A DNA stretch of 64,000 nucleotides, taken from positions 36,460,028 through 36,524,027 of the forward strand of contig CM034607.1 in NCBI GenBank assembly GCA_020091685.1, read 5' to 3'. Positions 25,965 through 36,696 of this stretch are shown here, piece by piece (positions within the stretch are counted from its first letter, which is position 1; each line of letters starts with the position of its first letter). Source of the stretch: Lutjanus erythropterus (taxonomy: Eukaryota; Chordata; Actinopteri; Lutjaniformes; Lutjanidae). The notes beneath the pieces are model-generated. The model had not been told where the DNA came from and made no database searches. It worked only from the letters and a program-made list of their open reading frames with translations. A program made the position numbers and the translations under genes.

Positions 25965-26365
25965 TGGGGGTTTTTCACTGTCATGTCACTTCCTGTTTTA
26001 TTTTGATATGTCCTCCCCTGTGTGTCTTTGTTGTTTTTACTTCCTGTCTGTCTTTTTTCCCGCTCTTTTGGATGCCTGATTATTTTCACCTGTCTGTATT
26101 TAATCTTGTGTCTTTAATTCAGTGGTTCCTAGTTTGTTCTCGTCTCTTTCTGAGTCCTCGTAGTGATTTGGTGGATTTTTTTCTTTCTGTTTTTTTGTTT
26201 TCTTTCTGCGTGCTTTTGGATTCTGGACTCTGGATTTGCCTTCTTTTCCAGCACCGTAAGTTATTTTTGTGTTTTTGTATTTTCATAAAACGTTTGAACG
26301 TATTCAGCTCCTCTTTCCAGTCTGTATTTGTGTCGGTTCTCTTGTTCTGCTCGACTCCCGCAGTG
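25965..26365 (+). repeat. Probable LTR/retroelement-derived repeat
   Basis: T-rich sequence with CCTGATTATTTTCACCTGTC, TCCTAGTTTGTTCTCGTCTC, TTTGGATTCTGGACTCTGG and CAGCTCCTCTTTCCAGTCTG. It resembles the 3' portions or LTRs of fish retroelements, though no retroelement protein is present. The 180-codon ORF across it is low complexity (rich in F, S, L, V) and is not a credible gene. Confidence 0.35.
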
Positions 26366-26668
26366 ACCTGAAGACGGACGAGGACGTGATTTTTATTTCA
26401 TGCAACCCACAAATAAATTCAGTAAATATGTGAGTAGATCAACATTAAAGGAAAAATGAAGTAAAGTTAAAATTTACTGAAAAGATCAGACGGTGAAGAC
26501 AGATCTGATTTTTTTATGAGGACATGACGATCTGCTCGACCAATAGGAGCAGCTCGTCTGCAGTTTGTGTTTTTATGACGTCTTCTCGTCTGCAGAAAAA
26601 TATTTTGGTTATTAAATGTTTCACTATAAAATCAAATGATTTCATTTGATTATCTTTTATTTAAAATG

Positions 26669-26670
<2 letters not shown>

Positions 26671-26718
<48 letters not shown>

Positions 26719-26763
26719 GGCTGAAGGTTAAATCCACACAAACAAACAGTGAGGTCAGAGTCC

Positions 26764-26815
<52 letters not shown>
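26671..26815 (+). repeat. Opposed (GT)n and (CA)n pair
   Basis: (GT)n at 26671-26715 and (CA)n at 26766-26815, about 50 bases apart, again an inverse pair able to form a stem. Confidence 0.9.
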
Positions 26816-26817
<2 letters not shown>

Positions 26818-27539
26818 AGGCCTGAGTCAGTGAGAACAGTCCTGAGAACATCTGCAGAGGTTTAACATACAGACGAGGTTCTGTTGATCTCAGAGGAACA
26901 TTCAGATCAGAGAAGTGAAGACTGATGACACACACACGCACACACACACACTCACACACACATCAAGAAATGATCCAACACACACATGTGAGTCCACTGT
27001 GGGAACCAGGAACATCAGAAATGGAGTGGAAACAAACCATAAAGGAACCAGAAACTAACCTGAAACATCAGGAGAGAAACTGAGAACACGGAGAACAAAC
27101 CAGGAACCCACCAAAAAATAAATACACTTTATTTTATCTATTGTATTTATTATAAAACTAACCAGTTTCACAAAGACAGATCAAACACAGTCACACTTCA
27201 GACACAAACTAGTGTAGTTCTTCTCTTTGTAAAACTACAGCACAATGAATTCTGGGTAAATTCAGACTTTTTTCAAATAAAACAATAAAAAAAACATGTC
27301 CGACCAGCAGAAAAGAGTCTGACAGTTACAAAGATGTTTCACTCTGATATGTAAAAAAAATCAGTGATGAATGAATCAACTGCTGAGAGAGAAATGGAAC
27401 AAGACACAAATAAATCATCACTCACTGCTGATCAGCTGGTGGCTCTGATTGTTACCATGGTAACTAAAGCCTGAGTCATTTTTTTCAGTTCACAGTCTGT
27501 CTGTCTTTATTCTTAAGAAACACTCGAACTTGCAGCGGC

Positions 27540-27551
27540 AAACACACACAC

Positions 27552-27603
<52 letters not shown>
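27540..27603 (+). repeat. (CA)n microsatellite
   Basis: About 31 CA units with one CGCA change. Confidence 0.95.
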
Positions 27604-27607
<4 letters not shown>

Positions 27608-27828
27608 GCTGTAAACAACATTAACTGGTTTATCAGTCAGGAGGTCAAAGTCACAACTAGGTCACAGTCTGAGAGCTTCATTCATGAACACCTCAGCTGC
27701 TGAATGTGACTCTTCTTCTTCTTTAAATCAGAGTTTCACAAACTTTTCTCCAACGTTAAGTGGTGAAAATATTCTAAATATAATGTAAACTTAAACTTGT
27801 GTATATTATACATATTATACTTTTCTGT

Positions 27829-28272
27829 CAGACAGCCTTTTCTGACAGAAAACCACCATCATGTTAGATAAATATCACTCTCTGCAAACCAACCAAACTC
27901 CATTGACAAAATCAGTAATTTTATCTCACAGAACACAGGAGTTGTTGGTGTGTTTCCTCCATTTTGTTTGTGTTACTGTGCGATTTCAGTTTTCCAAAGG
28001 GTTCATTCAGATTCACTGAAGTCACACAACAACACAAACACACTAACAGATGGAGGCAGCAGCAGACCAACAACTCCTGTGTTCTGTGAGATAAAATTAC
28101 CAGTTTTATCAGTGGAGTTTGGTTGGTTTGCAGAAAGTGATTTTTGTCTTCGTTAACGGTGGTTTCCTGTCAGAAAAATCTGTCTGACAGCATCTTCTGT
28201 AAGTGACACACACATTATGAATAAGTACCTCACACAACCACAGTTTAAAAAATCTGAACTATCCCTTTAAAG
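27829..28272. mobile_element. Foldback element copy B with TTAA-type terminus
   Basis: Left arm 27829-27949 (CAGACAGCCTTTTCTGACAG...) pairs with right arm 28069-28190 (...CAGAAAAATCTGTCTGACAG). The sequence continues to GATCTGAACTATCCCTTTAA-like DNA ending about 28272, the inverse of the TTAAAGGGATAGTTCGG terminus seen at 41198. This links the foldback core to a piggyBac-like (TTAA) non-autonomous element. Confidence 0.75.
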
Positions 28273-29089
28273 GTACATGTTCCTTACAAAAACAATGTAT
28301 AGACTCATATTACATAATGACCCAGTATCAGTGTGTGCTGGTGTCTGCAGATGTTTCACCAACTCAAAACGTTGGTATTTTACACTCTGATGCATTCAGG
28401 AACCGCTTGGACAAATCCTACTAACTCTACCTTTAACTTCAGGGGTGTTTTGAAACACTTTAGATAAAAACTCTACAGTCCAAATTAAAAGGCAGCAAAC
28501 AAGGTTGCTTTATCGACACAAAGCTCAGAGTTTCCAAAGTTGCCAAATATGTTTTCCAACGGCACACGAACGCAACATAACGGGCAAATATCCCAAAGTG
28601 AATTCCTCGTCTGTGAGAACCTACTTGGCATTAAAGCTGTTTCTGATTCAGTCACAGTGAGAGAACAGAGTTCACCACAGTCAGCAGCTCCTTCATATAA
28701 ACTGACTCCAGACCTGTAATTTGGCTCCAGATCTGGACCTTCACACTGAAACACCATGTTTCAGAAAAACAGCTCAAAAACAGAGGTGGGAGTGTATTTA
28801 TATCTGCTGAAACGTTTCTCTGAGTCTGTCCTGATCTGTGTCTGAACCCTGTGACCTCTGACCTCTAACCTCCACACTGCTGCTGCTGCTGCTGCTCCAC
28901 TCGGATCTTAAGGATCAAAGAAACTTTTTCTAACGGTTTTCTGCTCGCTGAGAGTTGAAAGAATCTGTACCAAAATAACCAAATTAAATAAAAATGAATA
29001 AAAAGTTTAACATAACTATCAGAAACAAGACAGCAGCAGGAGAATAAAAATGAAAACAGCTAATTAACATGTAAATCAGACAGACCTTT

Positions 29090-31040
29090 ATATCTTTAGA
29101 AGGAGCTAAGCTAACAGTTTCCCTCTGCTTCTGGTTTTCATGCTAAGCTAGGCTAAACATGACTTGATTTCCTTTGTCCTATGTAGCCTTAAGATGGTGA
29201 CAACCGGAATATGCTGGACTGTTTCTTTAACATACCTTTGTATTAGTTGTTAGCAACCAAGCTAATGTGTCAGCTAGTTAACATTAGCTCTCAGGCAATA
29301 AAAATTAGCTATTTAGCCACCAAAGAATCAAGCTTCAGGACAATTTAATTAGTTTTGAGAAGCCAGAAAATAATTTTGATAACTGAAGTGAAGATTCCAT
29401 TAACTTGCTCGTTAATGTTAGCATAACTTGCTCCATTATTGCTAACATCATGGCTATCACACCTAGCCCCAGCAGGATGCCAGTGCTTTTTATGACTGTG
29501 ACTAGCAAGCTAATGTCAGCTAAATAACATTAGTTCTCCACTTAAGAAATGTTAGCTTGTTAACAAAAAGTCTTTAGTTTAGTAATGAAGTTGAATTCTT
29601 ACAGCTGTAATACATTTCATACAGTGGGCAATGGATTATGATGAAAATTAGCATTAGCTTTCTGGCTTCTGTTGGCATAGCTAGCTTGGCAGCTGAACAT
29701 TGCTAAATTTGCAGCAGATTTCCTCATTTTGTCAACTATTGTTAAAGCTATAGGCTGGCAGTGTCCCCGTGCTTCCAGTCTTTGTGCTAAGCTAGGGTAA
29801 ATATGTCTCTGTACTGGACACATCTAACAAACTTCCATTACCTCAGCTAACTTTAAAATGGCTAATAACAATAACATGTCAGACTGTTTCCTTTTAGCAA
29901 GCAGCTAAATAACATTAGCTTTCAAGCAATGAAAATTAGCTCATTAGCAACCAAAGTGTCTATTTGGTGAAATATACGTTAACAAGTTAATTAGTGTTGA
30001 ACGGTCAGAAAACGGTTTGACAGTTTAATATTATGTTAGCTTGCTCGTGAATGTTAGCATACCTAGCCCCATTATCACTAACAGTGTAGCTATGCCTGGC
30101 AGATATGTGACTGTTTTTGTGATTGTGGCTAGCAAGATAATGTCTGCTAGATAACATTAGTTTACGTAAGAAATATTAACTTGTTAGCAACAAAAGTCTT
30201 TAGTGACAAAGTTTTTAACAGAGATAATGAATGCACTGAAACACATTAGCTGCTGGCTATTGATAGCATTACTGGCTTGGCAGTTCCAGCAGGATCTCTG
30301 TGTGTGATCACTCTGGCTGAAAATGATTCTTATTTAAAAAACTCTTAATGAAACTAGGCTAGCACTGCTGCTAGTCTTTGTGCTAAGCTAGGCTAATCAT
30401 GTCATCATCATCTGAAACATCTAACATTAGGTGAAAGAGAAAACAAGGGGATGATCATCACTGAAATTTTCTGAATTTGCATCAGATTTCCAGTTTTGTC
30501 AGAGTTAGCATAGCAGTTTTCCTTGCTTGTAGTCTTTGTGCTAAGCTAGGCTAATCATGTGCTCTGGACCTTAATGATATAAAATTGATTATCCATCTGA
30601 AACAATACTGGGTAAAACAGAAAAACAGAGGATTTTCCAAAATGCCAATCTGTTAGCATGTTAGCAAGCTCACATGACAGCTATGTATTGCTAGTTTGAA
30701 GGCTAATGGTAATTTTAGCGCATGGATTAAGTACAAATTGTTTTCTGGCTGTTCAAAACGATTTAAATCAATTATTCCAATACCCAGTTGTCAAAATTAT
30801 GCTCACATTTATTAAAGCTAAGGTTAGCATAACTTGCCTCTGTTGTTAATCATAGCAGCACCACTGGGATGGACACAAAGTTGTTATGATTATTTGTGGC
30901 TTAAATTTACTGAATTTGCATCTGATTTATTTGACTTTTGCCAGTTTTGATAGAGTTAGCCTAGCATTTCCCCCTGCTTACAGTGTTTGTGCTAAGCTAA
31001 GCTAACTACATCCTGGTCTATGTTCCGGACAAACAGAGAT
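29090..31040 (+). repeat. Degenerate array of 'TTTGTGCTAAGCTAGGCTAA' blocks
   Basis: At least five diverged copies of a block (...CTGCTTCCAGTCTTTGTGCTAAGCTA...) start near 29110, 29750, 30350, 30505 and 30950. They are separated by ACATTAGCTNNNTTAGCAACC-type DNA. A sixth copy is near 330. Each looks like part of a fish DNA-transposon fragment rather than a gene. Spacing is irregular (155-640 bp). Confidence 0.65.
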
Positions 31041-31360
31041 GAAACTCTGACAAACACTTTTAGCTGAAATCCTAAAGAAATTCAAACTATTTTCAAACAC
31101 AAACATCCAGATTAGCAAAAGGCTCTGAGGACCACAGAGTGAAGAGAGTCCCGGTGTTACGGTTCACTCTGTGACCCGTCAGATTCTGTGACCTGATTAG
31201 GACTTTAGATGTGCTGGTCTCGTGTTGATCTACTGAACCCGACCTGAACTCAAACACACACCAACATCTGTTCAAGCCTCCAATCAGGTCACAGAAAGTG
31301 ACGGGTGACAGAAAACAGCGTAACACCGGCAGAGAAAAAACAGTTCCTTAATTTTTACAC

Positions 31361-31364
<4 letters not shown>

Positions 31365-31419
<55 letters not shown>
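31365..31419 (+). repeat. (TC)n microsatellite
   Basis: About 27 uninterrupted TC units. Confidence 0.95.
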
Positions 31420-31423
<4 letters not shown>

Positions 31424-31557
31424 GACAAACTAGATGACCTTTAAAATAAATGTATACTTTTTTAAATTACCTTTATAACTCATGTATGTGTGTAGTTTAA
31501 TTTATTTTTAACTTTTAATTGTATTTATTTTAGCTGTGATGTCACTATGGCTGCTGC

Positions 31558-31760
31558 TGCTAACACACTACATGGCCAAAAGTAAGTGGACGCAGTTTGT
31601 CTTCAACTTCAGAAGCTTCATGTTTAGTCTTTTCTTTTCAGTTTACATGAAATCATTTAAACTATCTGACTGAATCCTTCACTTTCTGTTGGTTTTCAGT
31701 CTCATAGAAACAGTTTGTTAACTGACACCTGAACAGATTTCAGCAGGTTTGAAGATCATT
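31558..31760 (+). mobile_element. Tc1-like MITE terminus
   Basis: ACACTACATGGCCAAAAGTA followed by AGTGGACGC matches the terminal repeat of a well-known fish Tc1/mariner-type family (CACTATATGGCCAAAAGTAT). Only one end is evident, so it is a fragment. Its inner boundary is uncertain. Confidence 0.55.
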
Positions 31761-31789
31761 GATCATGTTTGAAATCAGTTTTAACAGCA

Positions 31790-31847
31790 GAAGAAGAAGA
31801 AGAAGAAGAAGAAGAAGAAGAAGAAGAAAGAAGAAGAAGAAGAAGAA
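31790..31847 (+). repeat. (GAA)n microsatellite
   Basis: About 19 GAA units with one AAAG break. GAA tracts of this type can form triplex DNA. Confidence 0.95.
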
Positions 31848-31920
31848 ATGAGACTCACCGGATCAAATCTGAGATCAGCCGCCCGTCAGAGTGAAAAGTG
31901 CAGACTGAATCATGGAGCAG

Positions 31921-31993
<73 letters not shown>

Positions 31994-32000
31994 TTCCTCT

Positions 32001-32063
<63 letters not shown>
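31921..32063 (+). repeat. (CT)n tract
   Basis: About 140 bases of CT with few interruptions. Together with (TC)n at 31365-31419 and (GAA)n at 31790-31847 it makes a purine/pyrimidine mirror cluster. Confidence 0.95.
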
Positions 32064-32068
<5 letters not shown>

Positions 32069-32994
32069 GTGGCTCCAAACCAGGAAGTCCATCCTCCTCT
32101 TTTTCTCTGGACGCTTCATTTTTCTGTTTATTTTCAGTCAAACGGCGCCTCCTGTTGACTCACACGCGTCATTGCAGCTCTCATATTTTTCTTTAACTGT
32201 AATAATCGTCCCTTAAATCTATAAACAGCTGATTCATTCAAACTTAACAGCTCAAAACAAATATCATCTGTAAAACTGATTCAACCAATCAGGTTGAAGC
32301 TCTGCTGAGGTTATCAGGTATTTATTGGAATGATAAAGTTGCTCTGCAGAGATCGACTGATAAATTGTTGTGTATTGATCTCTAACAACTTTTAAAGATT
32401 TTTTTTTATCATCATCAGTTGATTTACATCACAGGTCACCTGGACGCGTTACGAGTCCGTACAGGTGAGTCTCAGGTCGTAAATAAACCTTTAACATCTT
32501 TACTTTAGAACAGAGAAATAATTCGTTTAGTACATTTAAAGATGATGAATTATTCAAATCTATTTGTTTGTTTGTTTGTTTGTTTAGTTAGTAAAGTTTT
32601 TTACATGTTACTGTGATGATCTGAGTTTTAACTCGCTGTGAACAAACACAGAGTCAATTGATTGGTTGATTGATTGAGATCTTTTTTTTTTTTCAGGGAC
32701 TTTTCATGATTAAAATAAACTCGCCAGATCTGAGATCAGCTGATTTACTACTGAACATGGAGAGAAAATCAATATATGTTTATTTTTGTTTTATTTATTT
32801 GTGTGTTTTCTTTTCAATCAACCATCTGTTTTAAACTGAAGTCTGATAATGAAGTTTTATTTAAACAGCGCCCTCCTGTGGCTGAAATCATGAACAGCAG
32901 CAGGCGGTTCTTTGATTTCATTATTATTTATTTAAGTTTGTAATCAATCGGTATGATTGATTATTGATTTGCTTATGAAACTGTCCGTTGAGTA

Positions 32995-32998
<4 letters not shown>

Positions 32999-33034
<36 letters not shown>
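32999..33034 (+). repeat. (GT)n microsatellite near the MLLT11 promoter
   Basis: About 17 GT units, roughly 500 bases before the candidate promoter. Confidence 0.95.
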
Positions 33035-33035
<1 letters not shown>

Positions 33036-33499
33036 CCATAAATATACCGAACATACCGGAAGCTAGAATTTCTTTCAAAATAAGTGTCTAGCTTTTTGTT
33101 TATAGAAATATCAAACTGTTCATAAAGTGAAACTCATTTTATTTATATGATGAGGTTTGTGTTCAAGTAGCTACTAGTCCTGATATAAATAATCAGTAAA
33201 AGATATCATATGAAATATTCTGATTACTGCTACATTTTAAAAAGTTGAAACTGAAACATTCATTTGTTATATGAAGTCTTCTATAAGTGATCAATGTGAC
33301 CATTGATCACAGTGATCAATGTTTCTTTCAACTCTTTTTGTCTTTTTAAAATTATAAAACACTTTCAGCTGCATTTTGTGTCTAAAGGTTCTTTATAAAG
33401 TTTATTCTTAGTAGTACATCATAATACAGACTAATGTTGGTCTTTTCTTTCTTGTCTTGTCTTTTTTGTTCTGTTTTTATTAAACTCATCGGATCATCA

Positions 33500-33612
33500 A
33501 CTGAGGAGAAACTTAAACGGAAGTGAACCTGCACTCCCTCGGCTTTTATTTTGAAATGTCTCAACGGAAGCCGTGCTGTGTATTGATGTGAACTTGACGC
33601 AGGCGCAGTCGG
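33500..33612. promoter_or_regulatory. Putative MLLT11 promoter, possibly shared with CDC42SE1
   Basis: Two ETS-type motifs are visible: CGGAAGTG at 33518-33525, which matches the GABP core, and CGGAAG at 33565-33570. A GCAGGCGCAG motif resembling half of an NRF1 site follows near 33598. No TATA box is obvious. In human, CDC42SE1 and MLLT11 are head to head, so this may be bidirectional. Here, however, the first visible CDC42SE1 exon is about 14 kb away, so sharing is inferred from synteny only. Confidence 0.4.
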
Positions 33613-33718
33613 AGCTCATTTAACCTGCAGCAGCTGAAGCGTCTGCAACAAAAGAGGCGAACAGAACAAAGAAGAGAAAATCACAGAAATATTTTATTTT
33701 GTCACCGGAAACAAAAAG
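33590..33718 (+). other. mllt11: MLLT11 non-coding exon 1 (candidate)
   Basis: This GC-enriched stretch ends in a donor (AAAAAG then GTAAAATC) at 33719. It is the only promoter-like sequence close upstream of the MLLT11 coding exon, whose acceptor is at 36687-36688. Human MLLT11 also has a non-coding first exon. The upstream limit is uncertain. Minus-strand ETS-type and GC-rich motifs just before it fit a promoter. Confidence 0.5.
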
Positions 33719-36688
33719 GTAAAATCTGATTTATTTATTCTCATCAGATGATTTTAATGTTGATCGACTCGTTTCTGTTTTCTGAGTAAAAGCCGGCTGA
33801 GATGATTGAAGCTGCTGCTCATTTAAATTATAAAAACGACAGACAATTAAAATAAATATTATAATCTGAATGTTAGACATTAATTAATGTGATAAATGTG
33901 ATAAATTCATCGAATTCAATCTGTTTCAGTGAGCTGCATCATCACCGACCCGCTGCGGGCCAACGCCTCTGACACCAGCTGATCAATCATCAATTTATTC
34001 ACCGATTTAAAACGTCTCATCGATGACAAACACAACAGAAATAACTGGAATATCAGATACGTTTTATTATTTAAACGTTATTATAATTTGTCATCGTGAG
34101 ATTCATCGATCGTCAGAACGAGGGCACCGCCTCAGGATCAATAACAGGCCTGATCGATCACTGATCAGTCAGCCGAACATTAAATCAGTAGAAATGTGAC
34201 TGTAGTTTGGTGGCAGGAGGCTCCGACAGTGACGAGGTTTAATTTCAGTCTGCAGCAACACCGTGACCCACTTTCTACATCAGTCACAAGAAATATAAAT
34301 ATATAAATATATAAATATAAATATACAGCTAAAAATATCTAAACATATCTGAGTGACTGATGGAGCAACAGTCCCACTGTTCTGTAGGGGAGACTGGGGT
34401 TGGTTGGCACACTTTTCACTGGTATAATTTATATTTGAATATTCTGAGCTGCAGCAAACGAACCGTTCAGGACTCAGCTGTAAATAAATAAACAACAAAT
34501 GTTTTCTAAAATCAGAAATGACTCGTGATCAAAGTCATGTTGAGCTCCGGGTCAGTTGGAACAATATTAAAATGTTTTAGTTGAATAAAAATGAGGCAGC
34601 CAATAAAATAATTTAATTCAAACAAGAAACTGGGGAAAAAAGAACATTTAATGAACATTTTTAAGTGATTAATCAACAGGAAAGTTTTGTTACTGTTTAC
34701 ACGTATCTTTCATAATAATAATATTTAAAAAGTCATTAAAAAACAATTGAAGATATATTAAATATTTAATAAAATATTTAATATTGCCAGAGCACTTTTT
34801 GTACTTCTAACATGATAAAAACTGAAAGTTCCCCTCTTTAAAAAAGTTTGACTTTCAGGTCAACAAAATATTAAGATTTATTTTTGTTTTTGTGACCCAA
34901 AATATTTAAATAAAGTTTGTGTAAAATCTGAATTAGAATTCAAACAAAAGAAGAACAAAAAAGTTTATTTAAATAAAAAATAATATGAAATCAGATTTAA
35001 ATGAAATGAGCGGTCTGCTCCTTTAGCTGTGACCTGAGAGGCCTTCAGGGCCCGTTGGAGTTTGCGGCTCTATAAAAAGATGAGTCATCTGTAGAGAAGC
35101 TCAGCTGTGAAGAGTTCAGATTAAAGCAGCTGTGATTCAATCAGGTTTCTGTAGATAGAAACGTCTCACAGTGACGTCATCAGGTCACGTGACCACAGGA
35201 AACAACTTCTTTTCTCTGTTTATTTTTTCTTCTTGTTATAGATTATTTTTTGTGACAGAATAAATCCTGACATGTTAAATTCACCTGAAATATAATCTGA
35301 TATCATCAAACGTGTGACTCATATTTAACAAAAACCATCAGATGATGAATTCTGACTTTATTTTGTTCAGTTTTAAACTGAACAGACTTTCAATAAAAGA
35401 ATCGGGTGTTTTGTCAAGTAGATTTTCACAGAAGTGGAATTTACTTTGTCTCAGTCAGTAATTCTGCCACTGGAAGAAAAAATATCCCCAATTATGAGAT
35501 AAAAAGTCAAAATCATGAGATAAAAGGTAGAAATTATGACTTTTTATCTCATAATTCTGACTTCCTGTGGAGATATTTTTGTTTCCGTGGCAGAAATGAG
35601 CTTCCATCCAGTCGTCATCAAGTCAGGTTTTTTGTTTGTTTGTTTGTTTGTTTTGTTTTAAAGAAAACAGGAACATCTGGAGCTGCTCAAAGTTTTTCTG
35701 GTTTCATTCTTCCCTGAAGAATTTGCTTTGGTGTTTTATATTTCCTCTTGCTATGTTTTAATATTTTAAATATATCTGTATGATTTATTGATGCTTCTTT
35801 ATATTTTTGCTCTACTTCGCTGCTGTAATAAAAAAAATCTCTTCTCTTATCTTCCAGAAAAATAAACACAGTAAAAGAACAAGGAAAAAATATACAAGAA
35901 CAATTTAATTAGAAATAAACACCATGTTTAAATCTAATAATGAGTTTATATTTCAGAGATGAACTTAACATAAAGTTGATGTTTTTCAGTAGAAACCAGA
36001 CTTCTGTCCTCCTGTTCTCAGTAAACTGCTCTGAGTTCAGATAAACTGCTGACAGACGCTTCACTCCTTCATTTAAAATGAATCTGTGAAATAATAAGAG
36101 GGGAAATATGGAAATACAAATAATTAAAACAAATATGTTTTTCAATTATTTTCACATTTATTTTGTATATATTAGATATATTCTTTTATATTTAGTTATT
36201 GCTTATAAATTACTCTATTTTGTCTGAAAACTTTGTATTTATTATTTTTTGTTTTTTTTCTTTGCTTAGCTGAGAGGGCGACAGACTGAGAGCTCCGCAC
36301 CCTTTGAGTTAGTTTTAGGTTTTATTTTGGATATTTTTATGTTCTTAAGTCAGTTTTACTGAGTATTTTTACTTTATTATTGTGTGTAACTTGTAATTAC
36401 ACATTTAACTTTTAATTTATTGGATACTGTTGCTTATATTTATCTAATTTAACCGTTCTGTCTTTTGTCAGTTAACTTACCTGTCTTCTGTTAAACACGG
36501 TTGTATAACCGGTGTGACGATAAACATCTTGAATCTTGCTTGAATGAACACATGAATCCTGGACAGGAAGTCCCGCCCACAGCCAGGTGATTGACAGCTT
36601 GGCTCATCAAGTTCAAGAAAAAGTGACAGGGAAAAGAAAAAGGAAATTACATGATATAAAAAAAGTGTTTGTGTCTTTGCGTCCTCAG
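33719..36688 (+). other. MLLT11 intron 1, non-coding
   Basis: AT-rich intron with no coding signal. It holds a foldback MITE at 35464-35620, an ATATAAAT tract near 34290-34325, and 36230-36540, which reads like the decayed 3' part of a dispersed repeat. It ends in a good pyrimidine-rich acceptor (GTGTCTTTGCGTCCTCAG) at 36688. Confidence 0.5.
35464..35620. mobile_element. Hairpin MITE (ATTATGAGATAAAAAGTCA)
   Basis: The arms ATTATGAGATAAAAAGTCA and TGACTTTTTATCTCATAAT are exact inverses about 25 bases apart. Outside them CTGCCACTGGAAGAAAAAAT is loosely inverted by TGTTTCCGTGGCAG. The RNA or single-stranded DNA would fold into one long hairpin. The ATGAGCTTCCATCC flank is the inverse of GGATGGAAGCTCAT near 51611, pointing to one repeat family. 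Confidence 0.7.
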
Positions 36689-36696
36689 ACTGAGAC

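Larger units (their letters stand above)
19300..33500. other. Gene-poor interval between CDC42SE1 and MLLT11
   Basis: No credible coding exon on either strand. Besides the listed repeats, 25680-25745 is a small GC-richer spot with a GGGCGGGGC box, which could be a CDC42SE1 upstream promoter or only part of a repeat. Any non-coding CDC42SE1 5' exons would lie here on the minus strand. Confidence 0.5.

Noticed and set aside
25829-26371. 180-codon open frame, the second longest in the window
   Set aside because: Its composition is low complexity (F, S, L, V, C), it overlaps DNA that looks like a retroelement-derived repeat, and it matches no family I recognise.
32868-32881. GCGCCCTCCTGTGG, a CTCF-like motif before MLLT11
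   Set aside because: It differs from the core consensus at two important positions, and similar strings occur in common fish repeats.
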